Numbered from the stretch's first letter, positions 8,252 through 18,199 are shown. The stretch: DNA of 58,976 bases from Drouetiella hepatica Uher 2000/2452 (GCA_019359505.1 JAHHHD010000032.1:1-58976); one strand, 5' to 3'. A program made the numbers and translations. The notes: generated from the letters alone by a model not told the origin.

Positions 8252-9826
8252 ATGGCATCGTTATGTAAGAGAAATCCTGTGAACCAGTTCTCTGATCTAG
8301 ATCAACCACAAGCAGCGGGACTACTGGCTTCTGGATCTCGCTGGCGCGCGCTTTGGCGGCAGACGCGAACTCGTATCCTATTACTCTACTTATTTTTGAT
8401 GCTGCTGCTGGCGATCGGCGCTACGCCAATTTTTCGCTGGCTGTTGTTTAGCAACGTTGACAGTCGCGTTCGTCAAGATCTAGCAGATGAAATGGCGGAT
8501 TTTCAGCAAGATTATCTAGCCTGGGAAGATGCTCCAGAGCAGTCTGTGGATGACTTGAAGCGATTCATTAGCAGGTTCTTGGCTGACAAGTTGCCAGAAG
8601 ACGACAATTTTTACATCGCAGTGGTTGAAGGACGGTTTTATCAGTCAAATCCCGCAGCGCTGGTGGAACCGCTCCTGCCTGACTCGGATCTGGTTGCTTT
8701 TTGGTCAGGAGTGACGCAGCCCACCTCTGGAGAAAGAGAGATTAAAAACACGAACATCGGCAAAGTTCTCTACCTGATCCAGCCGCTAATGGTTGATGGA
8801 CGAATTGAAGGCGTTTTTGTGACAGCCCATCTGACAGCGGGCGAACAGAACGAGGCGCTAGTTGGAGTCTACTTGTTTGCAGGGCTGGCGACAGGCGTGG
8901 TGCTGTTGTCCTTTGCGGGAACATGGCTGCTGACTGGACGAATGTTTACCCCTATTCGTAGATTAGCTGGTATTGCCCGCTCGATCGTCAGCGAATCTGA
9001 TTTAAACCAGCGGATTGAACCGATGCGTGGTGATAGTGAGATGACGGAGTTGACCAATGTATTCAACCAGATGATGGAGCGGATTCAAAAAGCTTTTGAT
9101 TCCCAGCGCGACTTTATTAATGACGCTGGACATGAGCTGCGAACTCCAATTACCATTATTCAGGGACATCTAGAGTTGATGAATGATATCACTCCAGAGC
9201 AACAGGTAACTATCGATCTCGCGATGGACGAACTCGATCGAATGAATCGATTTGTTAACGATCTGATTCTGTTGGCAAAGGCAGAAAGAGCTGATTTTCT
9301 CCAGATGGAATCGATCGATGCGGCTGCATTTGTGGATGAATTGTCCTCCAAAGCCTCTAGCCTTGCCGAGCGCAAATGGCATTTGGTCAACCGCTGTAGT
9401 AATACCTTTAAGGGCGATCGCCAGCGATTGACGGGAGCCTTGCTCAACCTAGCGCAAAATGCCATACAGCACACGCGACCCAATGACTTAATTGAGGTGG
9501 GTGCGGTGTCCGATGGCAGTACGGTTCGCTTCTGGGTGCGGGATACCGGAGATGGCATTTCCCTAGATGACCAAAAGCGAATTTTCGATCGCTTTGCGCG
9601 GGCAGCCAACAGCTATCGCCGCTCGGAAGGGGTGGGGTTGGGGCTGGCGATTGTGAAGGCGATCATCACAGCCCACCACGGCAAGATTGAGCTGGTCAGT
9701 CAACTGGGCGCAGGCTCAACCTTTACGCTTATTATTCCGCAGGAGCCGCCAATACCCATGCGCCAAGCCGTACTGCCAGTAATTGACGCTGTGCCCAGAG
9801 TTGCTCCACCCGTAGAAATGAAATAA
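8252..9826 (+). CDS. Membrane sensor histidine kinase (two-component system 1)
   Basis: Sensor kinase that autophosphorylates on a histidine and passes the phosphate to the regulator nine bases downstream. Order: TM1 at about residues 41-65, an extracytoplasmic domain of about 140 residues, TM2 at about 205-230, HAMP, the dimerisation helix with the H-box AGHELRTP (His at about residue 294), and the ATPase domain with NLAQNAIQHT (N box), DTGDGI (G1) and GVGLGLAIV (G2). All key residues are present. Start choice is open: the ATG at 8252 adds nine residues, while a GTG at 8279 is preceded by AAGAGA at good spacing. It is paralogous to the kinase at 20462-22129. Confidence 0.93.
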   Translation: MASLCKRNPVNQFSDLDQPQAAGLLASGSRWRALWRQTRTRILLLYLFLMLLLAIGATPIFRWLLFSNVDSRVRQDLADEMADFQQDYLAWEDAPEQSVDDLKRFISRFLADKLPEDDNFYIAVVEGRFYQSNPAALVEPLLPDSDLVAFWSGVTQPTSGEREIKNTNIGKVLYLIQPLMVDGRIEGVFVTAHLTAGEQNEALVGVYLFAGLATGVVLLSFAGTWLLTGRMFTPIRRLAGIARSIVSESDLNQRIEPMRGDSEMTELTNVFNQMMERIQKAFDSQRDFINDAGHELRTPITIIQGHLELMNDITPEQQVTIDLAMDELDRMNRFVNDLILLAKAERADFLQMESIDAAAFVDELSSKASSLAERKWHLVNRCSNTFKGDRQRLTGALLNLAQNAIQHTRPNDLIEVGAVSDGSTVRFWVRDTGDGISLDDQKRIFDRFARAANSYRRSEGVGLGLAIVKAIITAHHGKIELVSQLGAGSTFTLIIPQEPPIPMRQAVLPVIDAVPRVAPPVEMK

Positions 9827-9835
9827 GGCAATGCT

Positions 9836-10501
9836 ATGGGTCGTATCCTGATAGTTGAGGACGAGTCTCGGATTAGCGCGTTTTTGGAGAAAGGCTTGCA
9901 GGCAAACGGTTTTACCACAACTGTTTTGCGAGACGGTCGAGATGCAGCACAAATGATCTTGGGCAACGATTTTGATCTGGTTATTCTTGATTTGGGCTTG
10001 CCCGGTAAAGATGGATTCATGGTGCTGGAGGAGCTGCGCGGGCAGGGAGCAACAACGCCTGTGATTATTTTGACTGCCAGAGATGAGGTGACTGATAAAG
10101 TTGCTGGGCTTGAAAGCGGTGCAGATGATTATGTCACAAAGCCCTTTCGATTTGAGGAACTGCTGGCGCGGGTGCGGGCAAGGCTGCGGACGGTCGGTGC
10201 GGCTGTAGATACTGAAGCGCTGCTGAAGTGCCGGGAGGTGACCCTAAATCTGCGGACACGTCGGGCACAAGTGGATGATCATGTTGTTGAACTCTCGTCG
10301 CGCGAATTCATCCTAGCCGAAACTTTTTTCCGTCATCCCGATCAGGTGATGAGTCGGGAGCAGTTGCTCAATCATGTCTGGGGGTACGACTACGATCCAG
10401 GCTCTAACATCGTTGATGTGTATGTGGGGTACCTGCGAAAAAAGTTGGGTGAAGGGCTGATTGAGACGGTGCGCGGCATAGGCTACCGCTTAAAAATATA
10501 A
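9836..10501 (+). CDS. OmpR-family response regulator (system 1)
   Basis: Two-domain DNA-binding regulator, 221 residues. The receiver has the acidic VEDE cluster, phospho-acceptor Asp at about residue 52 (LDLGLPGKDG), the switch Thr in ILTARDE and the Lys in TKPFRFEE. The C-terminal winged helix ends with SNIVDVYVGYLRKKLG and the conserved IETVRGIGYRL tail. It follows the kinase by nine bases and is its cognate partner by position. It closely resembles the regulator at 19822-20496 over the full length, so the two systems arose by duplication and may share DNA targets. Confidence 0.95.
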   Translation: MGRILIVEDESRISAFLEKGLQANGFTTTVLRDGRDAAQMILGNDFDLVILDLGLPGKDGFMVLEELRGQGATTPVIILTARDEVTDKVAGLESGADDYVTKPFRFEELLARVRARLRTVGAAVDTEALLKCREVTLNLRTRRAQVDDHVVELSSREFILAETFFRHPDQVMSREQLLNHVWGYDYDPGSNIVDVYVGYLRKKLGEGLIETVRGIGYRLKI

Positions 10502-10600
10502 GAAGATTTTCATCTTGAATCTATGTTCACTTTATCCTATGCTGTGATGTTAATTAGCGAGTTCGCTCGCAATAATGAAGAGATTTTAGTGCTGCTTAGC

Positions 10601-10659
10601 GGGATGGTTTTTGGTGGGAGTGGGGCGCAGAGCGCCCCACTCCCACCAAAAACCATCCC
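10601..10659. repeat. Hairpin with 28-base perfect stem
   Basis: Arms 10601-10628 and 10632-10659 are perfectly complementary around an AGA loop, with tip GGGGCGC-AGA-GCGCCCC. It lies between the two response-regulator genes, about 100 bases after the first stop. There is no T-run, so it is not a classical terminator. It is the longest perfect stem seen in the window. Confidence 0.88.
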
Positions 10660-10767
10660 AAGTGTCGGTAATGCCAATATCTTTGAGCAAAAGGCTCAAT
10701 AGCACCTTACTGGGTTAAGGTAGCTGTCACGCAACAGACTCTGGTGAATCAGTGAGTCAAGGAAAGC

Positions 10768-11124
10768 ATGTATCGCATTCTCATCGTTGAAGATGAACCT
10801 CGCATTGCAGAGTTTTTAGAGAAAGGTTTACAGAGATACGGTTTTGAAACTGCAACGGTGAGTAACGGCAATGATGTCTTTCCCGGCATCCAGCGCGATC
10901 GTTTCGACCTAATTTTACTAGACTTAGGTCTGCCTGGAAAAGACGGTTGGATGGTGCTAGATGAACTACGCCATGGTGGTACAACCCTACCAATCGTGAT
11001 TGTCACGGCTCGTGAAGGGGAAGACAATAAGGTAGAGAGCTTTAAGCGAGGAGCCAATGACTACATCATGAAGCCCTTCCGATTCAAGGAGCTTTTGACC
11101 AAAGTGAATATGCTACTGCGCTAA
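10768..11124 (+). CDS. Receiver-only response regulator, probably truncated
   Basis: 118 residues that align along their whole length with the receiver domains of the neighbouring OmpR-type regulators: IVEDEP, phospho-acceptor Asp at residue 52 (LDLGLPGKDG), VTARE and MKPFRFKE. The protein stops just after the last receiver helix (LLTKVNMLLR), where the others continue into the winged helix. No winged-helix coding is visible downstream in any frame I read, so it is either a truncated paralogue or a functional single-domain receiver that could compete for phosphate. All phosphorylation residues are intact, which favours a functional protein. Confidence 0.85.
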   Translation: MYRILIVEDEPRIAEFLEKGLQRYGFETATVSNGNDVFPGIQRDRFDLILLDLGLPGKDGWMVLDELRHGGTTLPIVIVTAREGEDNKVESFKRGANDYIMKPFRFKELLTKVNMLLR

Positions 11125-12245
11125 TGCAAGGTATAGGCGTAGCTCCAGCTCATCCTGACTTTATCGATGCAACGATTCGTGGCTTCACAGACTGTTGAGG
11201 GCGGAGCCTACATACGCTAAGCATCTTTATCAACATAAGAAATTTTCAACATAAGAAATCTTTCATCGAAACTTCATCTTAATCTCACATAGTCTTATTA
11301 ATATAGGCTTATTGCTTAAGTGAAGGGATACAGATGTTTCAAAGAATTAATCTTACCTCACAGCTTGATGCAGTGAGATGGCGATCGCTAAAATCTGAGC
11401 TGCGATTGGGAAAAGGCTGAGATTAGGTGACGAGCGCAAAGTAGCCCATTCGAGTAACCCTGCAAGAGATTAATTTCTGCTTTCACGATGCAGTGTTTTC
11501 CACAGTGAATGAGGTATGAATTAGCTTCTCGGAGCGCAAAATTTTCGCTCTCAATCTTGCCTAATTAATTCTGCTTGAATCGTCTGGGTAGATTTTTCCA
11601 GCCGTCCTAAAGTAATATAATGATATAGGGGAGATCTGACGGATTCTTATTAGGAAGACGAGATCTGGGGTTATAGAGTTCCTAACCTCGCAGGCACTAT
11701 CATTTCGAACATCTTTTACGTTGTCTTTACCTGAATCGATCGCACTCCTGTAAATCCTGTCAATCCGTTGCCTTTGAAAATCGCGCTCTGGAAAGCTAGA
11801 CTCGCTATTGCACACAGCCTGTCCATTTAAGGGCTATTGTGATAATTTAAGCCCATAGCTAGATAGCGATTCGGAGTATCTCTCATACCATGTTTGTATC
11901 AGAGAGGCACTAAAGCGTCTTGCACGGCTCCGATTTCCGGCGCGCTTTGTTTGTGGTCAAAAAGTTTGTGGTCAAAAATATTTTAGAGGCAGCGATCGTC
12001 ACTCAAAATACATTTCGAGTCCTCAATCTTTAGGGCTTTAGACTAACATTTGAATCGGGAATTTAACAAGATTAGGGAGGGTAAAAGCGAAACATCTGAT
12101 ACTTTTCAACCGTCTTTTAGATATCGGTCAGTTTTGAAGCGGTTTGTGGGACAGCTCTTGTAGGCATATCCAATTCTTAGCTATTGAAATTGTAATTCTT
12201 TTTGCAGACTGTTAACAGCGCTACTTTTATTCGAACATTGCTATT
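11125..12245. other. Gene-poor intergenic region (1.1 kb)
   Basis: No convincing gene on either strand. At 11265-11310 an A/T-rich stretch (TTCATCTTAATCTCAC then TTAATATAGG) looks like an upstream regulatory region. An open frame on the minus strand near 11561-11815 has low-complexity, non-family sequence and is not supported. The last part before 12246 is A/T rich and is presumably the promoter of the XRE gene. Confidence 0.5.
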
Positions 12246-12968
12246 ATGACTATTCTGGTGGCATCAGGAAACGATGAGTTGGCTAAGGAGAAGTTAGCTC
12301 AGCTCATTAAAGAGTTAAGGGGTCACACAACGCAGCGAGAGTTTGCCAAACTACTTGGAACCTCCTATACTTCAGTTCAGGATTGGGAAAAACAAATTCG
12401 TCTTCCCAAGGAAGATAACCTTAAGCGCATTGCTCAGCTTAAGGGGTGGACTCAAGAAGAACTTTTGCGCCACCTATTTTTTCTGGATGATCAAGCTGAA
12501 GTCATTTCGACCAATCCGATGGAGGTGCTTATTCCTCAAATCCAGACCTTATCTCTGCCCCAGATGCAGCAGTTGAGCGATTATCTCACTGCCCAGTTAA
12601 CCCAAGCTAAAGTGACCCAAGCTCAATTGCCCCAAGATCAGAGCACCCAGAAGAGTGACAAAAGCCGTTTGCTGAGCGAAATGCAGAAGCACAATCTGCA
12701 TCTGCTGTTGAGAGCTTCCCTCAAGAACCAAAGCCCAACGGAAGCTATGGCAAAGGTTAGAGTTAAACCTGATGTATTCACCAACATTTTTCTGAGGAAT
12801 TATACGAAACAAGTAGTTTCATATAACGATTTACAGAAACTCAGCAGTCTATGTTGTCGCGTCATTCAGTGGAGAGCCGTTCAACCACCAGAAATAGACT
12901 GTCGTGAAACCTATCTGGGTGAAACGGAGTTACTCTTCCAGGTGTTAGCTGAAAGCCTTGACGGTTAG
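12246..12968 (+). CDS. XRE-type helix-turn-helix protein
   Basis: 240 residues. The N-terminal 70 residues form a Cro/C1-type HTH (QREFAKLLGTSYTSVQDWEKQIRLPKEDNLKRIA), followed by a tryptophan-containing helix (KGWTQEELLRHLF). A Gln/Thr-rich linker (about residues 110-140) joins a C-terminal domain with no family I recognise (VSYNDLQKLSSLCCRV). It is probably a DNA-binding regulator in the cytoplasm. It stands alone, with a long upstream region and nothing co-oriented immediately downstream. Its targets are unknown. Confidence 0.8.
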   Translation: MTILVASGNDELAKEKLAQLIKELRGHTTQREFAKLLGTSYTSVQDWEKQIRLPKEDNLKRIAQLKGWTQEELLRHLFFLDDQAEVISTNPMEVLIPQIQTLSLPQMQQLSDYLTAQLTQAKVTQAQLPQDQSTQKSDKSRLLSEMQKHNLHLLLRASLKNQSPTEAMAKVRVKPDVFTNIFLRNYTKQVVSYNDLQKLSSLCCRVIQWRAVQPPEIDCRETYLGETELLFQVLAESLDG

Positions 12969-13129
12969 TAATGTGAAAAATTATTTTCTATGGGCTAGCT
13001 GGCTGCTCCATCTGCTGCTGTAGGTCTGCTGCCATAGGTGAAGTGAAATAGGGTGAACTCCACCTGTAAGCTTCCAGGCATTTCAGGAACTTTGCTAATT
13101 TCCCGATTTTGCCGGATAGGTGACAAAGT

Positions 13130-13582
13130 TCAGGGCTGTGCCTGATTAACCTCAAGTCCCAAGATCGCCCATCCAGAGTAACCGGGAGCGCTCTTAGCAT
13201 TTACTTTGCATGTTATCCGGCATCCATCAGCATTGTGGAGTAGCACTGGCTGACGAGACTTTTCTGCTGTCTGGATCTGCTGATCGATCCACCTGTGAAT
13301 CTCCTGGTCAACACTAAAGTCAAGTAGACGAAGACCTACAGCATCGATTGCCAGCAGTTCAAACGCAGGTAAGTTAATTGACAAAATAGAGCCTGATGGG
13401 CGATCGACAATGATTGCAGGAAGCCGTTTTTTGTCTAAGACTGCGCGAAGGTGGAAGAAGTAAGCTGACAGGTAAACTGCTGCTTCTGCGGCGCAAGTTG
13501 GCTGGTTTCTCCAATGCCGATCAAACGCTTTTGGAGTAATGCTTAGAGACTTGTAATACATTTTTCCGTGGTAGAGGCACAA
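13130..13582 (-). CDS. Small PAS-like protein
   Basis: 150 residues with a single PAS-like segment: PAIIVDRPSGSILSINLPAFELLAIDAVGLRLLDF resembles the core of a PAS fold, followed by a helix and further strands (PVLLHNADGCRITCKVNAKSA, AILGLEV). No kinase, cyclase or HTH domain is attached, so it would be a stand-alone sensor or protein-interaction module. It is convergent with the XRE gene upstream in the window. Start could be the first Met or the one eight residues later. Function unknown. Confidence 0.55.
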   Translation of the reverse strand: MCLYHGKMYYKSLSITPKAFDRHWRNQPTCAAEAAVYLSAYFFHLRAVLDKKRLPAIIVDRPSGSILSINLPAFELLAIDAVGLRLLDFSVDQEIHRWIDQQIQTAEKSRQPVLLHNADGCRITCKVNAKSAPGYSGWAILGLEVNQAQP

Positions 13583-13794
13583 AAAATTTGCTGTTCAACA
13601 GGATCTCGAATTAAGTAACTCTCAGATGCTGTCTCATCCTATATCTTTAGCGAAAGGCAGAGGAAATAGTTCAGTGGAAGTTTTGCTGAAGCTTACCGAA
13701 CGATCGTACACCTAAGGTATGCTTTTAATCAGAGCATTTTATTTGCCAAATGATAGTGTATTCTCTGTGACTTCTTCAAAAGTTTATAAAGCTG

Positions 13795-14670
13795 ATGCGG
13801 GTTCTACTGACTATTGCTCATTTCTTTAAGCCAAATGGCGGGCAACATGGCTCTCAGCGAAAAGATCCCAGACCGCGCTTGCAGGCATTAACCCTAAGCC
13901 TTAGTGCCTTGCATCAGCTTTTTAGCAAGTCTCAGGGAATGATTGACATTGCTCAACGGTCAACGCTGCCCGTTAATCAATCGCAATCCTGTGATCTAGA
14001 TATTGTCATTTGCACAACTCAGAATCATCACCTGCTAAATCACCTTTCCGTTCCATACCATTTTTATAAGCATCACCCAACCCAAGCAGATCCCCTAGCA
14101 TTGGGATTTGAATGTCAGGCAGTCCTGCAGAATTGTCTCGGACAGTATGATTATTATTGTTTTTTAGAAGACGATTTAATTCTTCATGATCCTTGGTTCT
14201 TCGTCAAATTGGACTGGTTTACTAAGCAAGCAGGGGACTTGAGCCTGCTCCAGCCGAACCGATATGAAGTTTCTGCTCATGCTCTAACTTGTAAAACTTA
14301 CATTGATGGCAATCTAGCTCCACAAGTCACTGCACCCTTTCAAAATGTGCAAGAGCAATCACAAATTCAGGGAACTTTCCTAGGGCTTCCGATTCGTTTC
14401 CAACGTGCCCTCAACCCCCACTCTGGCTGCTATTTTCTCAATGCGAACCAAATGGAGCATTGGGCAAAACAGCCTGATTTCATGAACAAAGACTCCCAAT
14501 TTGTCGGGCCACTAGAAAGCGCTGCCACATTAGGAATCATGAAAGCTTTTCGAGTTTACAAAACGGCACCAGAGCAAGCAAACTTTCTAGAAATTCAGCA
14601 CTTTGGGAAGGTTTTTTTGAGCCTTGTTGGACAGAAGGTTGATCTGGTATCGCCCTCTCCAAAAAGTTAA
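13795..14670 (+). CDS. Glycosyltransferase-like protein (cyanobacterial family)
   Basis: 291 residues. The start MRVLLTIAHFFKPNGG resembles a cyanobacterial family whose databank names vary; from memory, some entries are called calcium-binding, without clear basis. The middle has FLEDDLILHDPWFF, which looks like the metal-binding DxD-type motif of GT-A glycosyltransferases, and later residues carry HSGCYFLNANQM. No signal peptide or membrane span. It lies alone upstream of the RTX cluster, so glycosylation of a surface component is a reasonable guess, but no more. Confidence is high that it is a gene and moderate on the enzyme class. Confidence 0.68.
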   Translation: MRVLLTIAHFFKPNGGQHGSQRKDPRPRLQALTLSLSALHQLFSKSQGMIDIAQRSTLPVNQSQSCDLDIVICTTQNHHLLNHLSVPYHFYKHHPTQADPLALGFECQAVLQNCLGQYDYYCFLEDDLILHDPWFFVKLDWFTKQAGDLSLLQPNRYEVSAHALTCKTYIDGNLAPQVTAPFQNVQEQSQIQGTFLGLPIRFQRALNPHSGCYFLNANQMEHWAKQPDFMNKDSQFVGPLESAATLGIMKAFRVYKTAPEQANFLEIQHFGKVFLSLVGQKVDLVSPSPKS

Positions 14671-15837
14671 CTGCTGATTTATGGTGGTTCTACTTGACCA
14701 ACAAGGCTTCCTTGGTAAGTCATGGATTGAACATCGCAAAACCAAACGCTAGAACTGGTTTTGCTGAATAATGCTGACGATAGTTTGAGAGACATCCAGC
14801 TTTTCAGGAGTTTTTGAGGTTCAGCAATAGTTCTTTTTTGAGCTTACTACATCTGAGTTAAGTCCAGAAAATTGTATCAGCAAAAGGTATCCCAGCCGTT
14901 CTCCTACCGATTTAAACGAATTTGTGGGCACATTGAAGTCAGAAGGGGCTTGGCATTGCCAAGCCCGTACCGGGATCTGTCGTAGTTCCAATTCAAATTG
15001 GTATCATTTTATTCCCCAAAAAATAGGTTTGATCCTAAAAATCATCAGAGCTATTTTTCGATCTGTTTTTTTGGTGAGACGTTTTCATCCCTATAGTTTC
15101 CTAATCTTTTCCTAGAGAATGCTTGGGAGTAGCCTCAAGGTATGGTCAACCTTATCATGAGAAAACTCTTATATTGCTTGACAGATATAGTCTGTCAGTC
15201 TTAAATCTTGAACAGGAGCAAAAACAGCGTCGTTGCCGATCGCAGAGATAGGTTTTAGGTAGGAAGATCGCAAGCGGTATTCTCACATAAAAGTTTATTT
15301 CCTGACTGAGCAACCCTATAACAGTTTACTGAGCTTATTTTATGTAAGCCTGGTGAACTGCTGAGTTTCTTGAGAATTTATAAAGATGGCCTTCCGAAGA
15401 TATTTCTGCGGAAAACTTCTTACCTAAGATTTTCTCAAATCTTTGACTTTCAGAGGTGTACATCCAATCAAACTGAAGGCGATCGAGTATCTAAACTAAT
15501 CCCATTTTTGGTTTCAATTCACTTCCCAGACTATATTTTGAAGAGTTAGAGCCTCTTCCAGAAATTTACTAAACTTTTCCAGGAAAGTGCGAGATTGCAT
15601 CTTGTAAAAAGTTGCTGTGCTCTCATCCTCAGTAGCGATGCGGTTTTCATGACCGCACCCCTGTTTTGCCATGCAAAGGCATTGGTAAAGCCATAGTTTT
15701 TGGGCGATCGCGATCGCTTAATTTTGCATGGAAACAAATGGAGCTGAGTAACGCCTGAAGCGCAGCTTCTAGCCTTACTCAACAAAAAAGCTTTCACAAC
15801 TATTTCAGCCCAATATCTAAGGAGTTAAAGAGATCTA
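14671..15837. other. Long intergenic region upstream of the first pentapeptide-RTX gene
   Basis: About 1.17 kb without a convincing gene. It contains a near-perfect 21-base palindrome at 14946-14966 (GGGCTTGGCA-T-TGCCAAGCCC) and the promoter/operator-like box at 15178-15207. Short open frames at about 14924 and 15546 have no family features. The length suggests a long leader or an undetected small RNA. Confidence 0.5.
15178..15207 (+). promoter_or_regulatory. Promoter-like box with embedded TGACAG-N7-CTGTCA palindrome
   Basis: TTGACA at 15178-15183, an 18-base spacer and TAAATC at 15202-15207 match a sigma-70 type promoter layout. The inverted repeat TGACAG (15179-15184) and CTGTCA (15192-15197) overlaps the -35 and the spacer. 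The same arrangement occurs twice upstream of the paralogous gene at 23156. The distance to the gene start is about 630 bases, which would mean a long leader or another transcript. Confidence 0.55.
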
Positions 15838-17994
15838 ATGGTGGCATATAACTACAGCGAGCAATACTTAATCGGCAATGACTTTGGTGGTCAAAACCTG
15901 AACGGTTCGACGTTTTTTAAGGCAAAATTGGAAGGCGTTCGTTTTAACGGGGCGCAGCTCAGAGGCACTAACTTTGAAGAAGCGTCGCTACTCAATATCA
16001 CCGCAACAAATGCAATCTTTGCCGCCAATTCCAACTTTGGGCCTGCCAATTTTTACAAAGCAACTTTAGAAAATGTCAACTTCAGAGGTGCGAACCTAAC
16101 AGGTGCAAATCTATCGCTGGTTAATACAAAATTTATTAACCTATCCAATACCAATCTGACTAACGCTATTCTGCGGGAAACTAACCTCAGTGGCGAACAG
16201 TCTGAGCGTCCAAACCTCTCAGGCGCTAACTTTACGGGCGCTGATTTCTATAAAGCAAAGCTAAAAGCGGCTGACTTTTCAGGAGCTATACTCAGAGATG
16301 CCAAGTTTGAAGAGGCTGATCTAGAAGCTGCCCTGCTGGTGAACATGGATGCTACAGGAGCTGATTTTAGACTAGCGAAATTCGTTGATATTACTTTGCA
16401 AAACGCGATTTTCGACCTGGCTAACTTCAGCAATGTCGTTTTGAGCGATGCTCCGCTAGAGCCAGGTCAGGTGGGCAATGTCAAGTTTCGGGGAGCAAAT
16501 CTCAGCGGTTTTCTGGCAGATGATGCGACTTTGACGGGAGCAGATTTTAGTGCCCATGTGGCCGCGAATGGAACTGTGACAGCCACACGCCTGACAGGAG
16601 CAAAATTTGACGACACTGATTTGAGTGGAGCAAACTTCACTCAAGCCAATGCAGAAGGCATCTTCTTTAATGGACTGGCTGTTGGCGCAAATTTCACCAA
16701 TGCCAACCTGAGAAACGCCAACCTATCTAAAGCTGACTTTACGAATGCGACGTTCATTGGCGCAGATTTGACCGGAGCGATCGCCGTAGATGCAATTGGC
16801 TTAACGTTGGGAACCTCTGGCGCTGATACCCTCACCGGAACTGAAGCCAAAGATAACATCTTCGGTTTGGATGGCAATGACAGCTTCAGCGGGCTGGGGG
16901 GAGATGACTATCTAGATGGGGGATCTGGCAGCGACAACCTTAGCGGCGGCGGCGGCAGCGATTACCTCAATGGTGGGGCAGGCAATGATGCGCTGAATGG
17001 CGGAGCCGCAAACGATACTCTAGCAGGCGGCGCGGGCAACGATAGCTACACCGTCAACAGCAGCGATGATGCCATTATTGAAGCCGCCAACCAGGGGACG
17101 GACACTGTGCAGTCGAGTGTTGACTACATCCTGAGCAACAATGTGGAACGGCTGACGCTAACGGGTACGGCGATCGCAGGCACAGGCAACCAACTCGCCA
17201 ACACCCTCATTGGCAACGGCAGCAACAATAGCCTCAGCGGCGATGGCGGCAACGATAGCCTCAGTGGTGAGGCGGGGGATGACACGCTCAACGGCGGATT
17301 GGGGAACGATACGCTCATTGGCGGATTGGGCAACGACACCTATGGAATTGATGGGGCTGGGGATGTCATTACCGAAAATGCTGACGAAGGCACAGATACG
17401 GTAGAGTCGAGCTTTGATTACACCTTGGGAGCAACCCTAGAAAACTTAATTCTGACGGGTGGCGCATCAGTGGGTACGGGCAATGACTCCGCAAACAGCA
17501 TCATCGGCAACGGTAACAACAATACCCTGAACGGTGGATTGGGCAACGACAGCCTTCTCGGCAATGGCGGTGCCGATCTCCTTCAGGGCGCAGGTGGCAA
17601 CGACAGCCTAGAGGGTGGAGAAGGCGATGACAGTCTCAACGGCGGCTTCGGAATGGATACCCTAATCGGCGGTGCAGGAGCTGACACGCTGACCGGAGGG
17701 GATGGCAACGATCTGTTAACGGGTGGTGCAGGCAACGATATCCTCAACGGAGGGGATGGCAGCGATACCCTTATCTTTACATCAGACTTTGGAGCCGATC
17801 GCATCAACAATTTCGCCAATGGTGCAGATCGGATTGATCTGAAAGCATTTGCGACTAGCTTTAGCGCTTTAACAGTCACCCAAAGCGGCGCAAATACCGT
17901 TCTTTCCGGTTCGGTGTTTGGGGCAGGCAACACTATTACTTTGGCAGGTTTCACGGCCAGCAACGTGGATGCTAGTGATTTTATCTTCGCCTGA
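15838..17994 (+). CDS. Pentapeptide-repeat / RTX calcium-binding chimera, copy 1
   Basis: 718 residues in two halves. Residues about 10-315 are pentapeptide repeats of A(N/D)LxG type (for example TGANLS, SGANFT, TGADF), expected to fold as a right-handed quadrilateral beta-helix. From about residue 325 the protein turns into RTX nonapeptides (GGxGNDxLx), with two interspersed segments of the type GTDTVxSSxDYxL..LENLxLTG, and ends with the hydrophobic C-terminal strand region (DRIDLKAF..ASDFIFA) usual for type I secretion substrates. No N-terminal signal peptide, consistent with ABC-exporter secretion and calcium-driven folding outside the cell. It is paralogous to the gene at 23156. Confidence 0.93.
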   Translation: MVAYNYSEQYLIGNDFGGQNLNGSTFFKAKLEGVRFNGAQLRGTNFEEASLLNITATNAIFAANSNFGPANFYKATLENVNFRGANLTGANLSLVNTKFINLSNTNLTNAILRETNLSGEQSERPNLSGANFTGADFYKAKLKAADFSGAILRDAKFEEADLEAALLVNMDATGADFRLAKFVDITLQNAIFDLANFSNVVLSDAPLEPGQVGNVKFRGANLSGFLADDATLTGADFSAHVAANGTVTATRLTGAKFDDTDLSGANFTQANAEGIFFNGLAVGANFTNANLRNANLSKADFTNATFIGADLTGAIAVDAIGLTLGTSGADTLTGTEAKDNIFGLDGNDSFSGLGGDDYLDGGSGSDNLSGGGGSDYLNGGAGNDALNGGAANDTLAGGAGNDSYTVNSSDDAIIEAANQGTDTVQSSVDYILSNNVERLTLTGTAIAGTGNQLANTLIGNGSNNSLSGDGGNDSLSGEAGDDTLNGGLGNDTLIGGLGNDTYGIDGAGDVITENADEGTDTVESSFDYTLGATLENLILTGGASVGTGNDSANSIIGNGNNNTLNGGLGNDSLLGNGGADLLQGAGGNDSLEGGEGDDSLNGGFGMDTLIGGAGADTLTGGDGNDLLTGGAGNDILNGGDGSDTLIFTSDFGADRINNFANGADRIDLKAFATSFSALTVTQSGANTVLSGSVFGAGNTITLAGFTASNVDASDFIFA

Positions 17995-18030
17995 TAGCCT
18001 CATAGCCTTCTTGTATCGCCTTAATCATCA

Positions 18031-18104
18031 GGTTTAGGACATTTAGGGCGCGGAGCGCGCCCTAAATGTCCCCGTCCTAACCGCCTTGGCGGTTGCTGTA
18101 ACAG
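18031..18104. repeat. Hairpin element, family A, copy 1 (inverted)
   Basis: Arms 18037-18052 and 18056-18071 around a GAG loop, with the family A core GGACATTT. A second small palindrome AACCGCC-TT-GGCGGTT at 18079-18094 is the family A flank in inverted orientation. It lies between two convergent genes, side by side with family B and family E hairpins. Confidence 0.85.
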
Positions 18105-18199
18105 TAAGTAATTGAGTTAGGGCGAGTTATTTTTTGAGAGCCGCGCTCCGCGCGGCTCTCAAAAAATAACTCATTGAATCTAGGCGCGCAGCGCTGTAA
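18098..18199. repeat. Hairpin element, family B, copy 1
   Basis: Perfect 22-base arms (18124-18145 and 18151-18172) around CTCCG. Flanks TAATTGAGTTAGG and CTCATTGAATCTAGG are shared with the copies at 27898-27997 and 31265-31366. It directly abuts a family A element on the left and a family E hairpin on the right. Confidence 0.87.

Noticed and set aside
14924-15115. Short frame upstream of the RTX cluster
   Set aside because: It spans a palindrome and ends in random hydrophobic sequence; no support.
17124-17963. Long antisense frames rich in Ser, Pro and Leu over the RTX genes
   Set aside because: They are shadows of the repetitive GGxGxD coding on the opposite strand.
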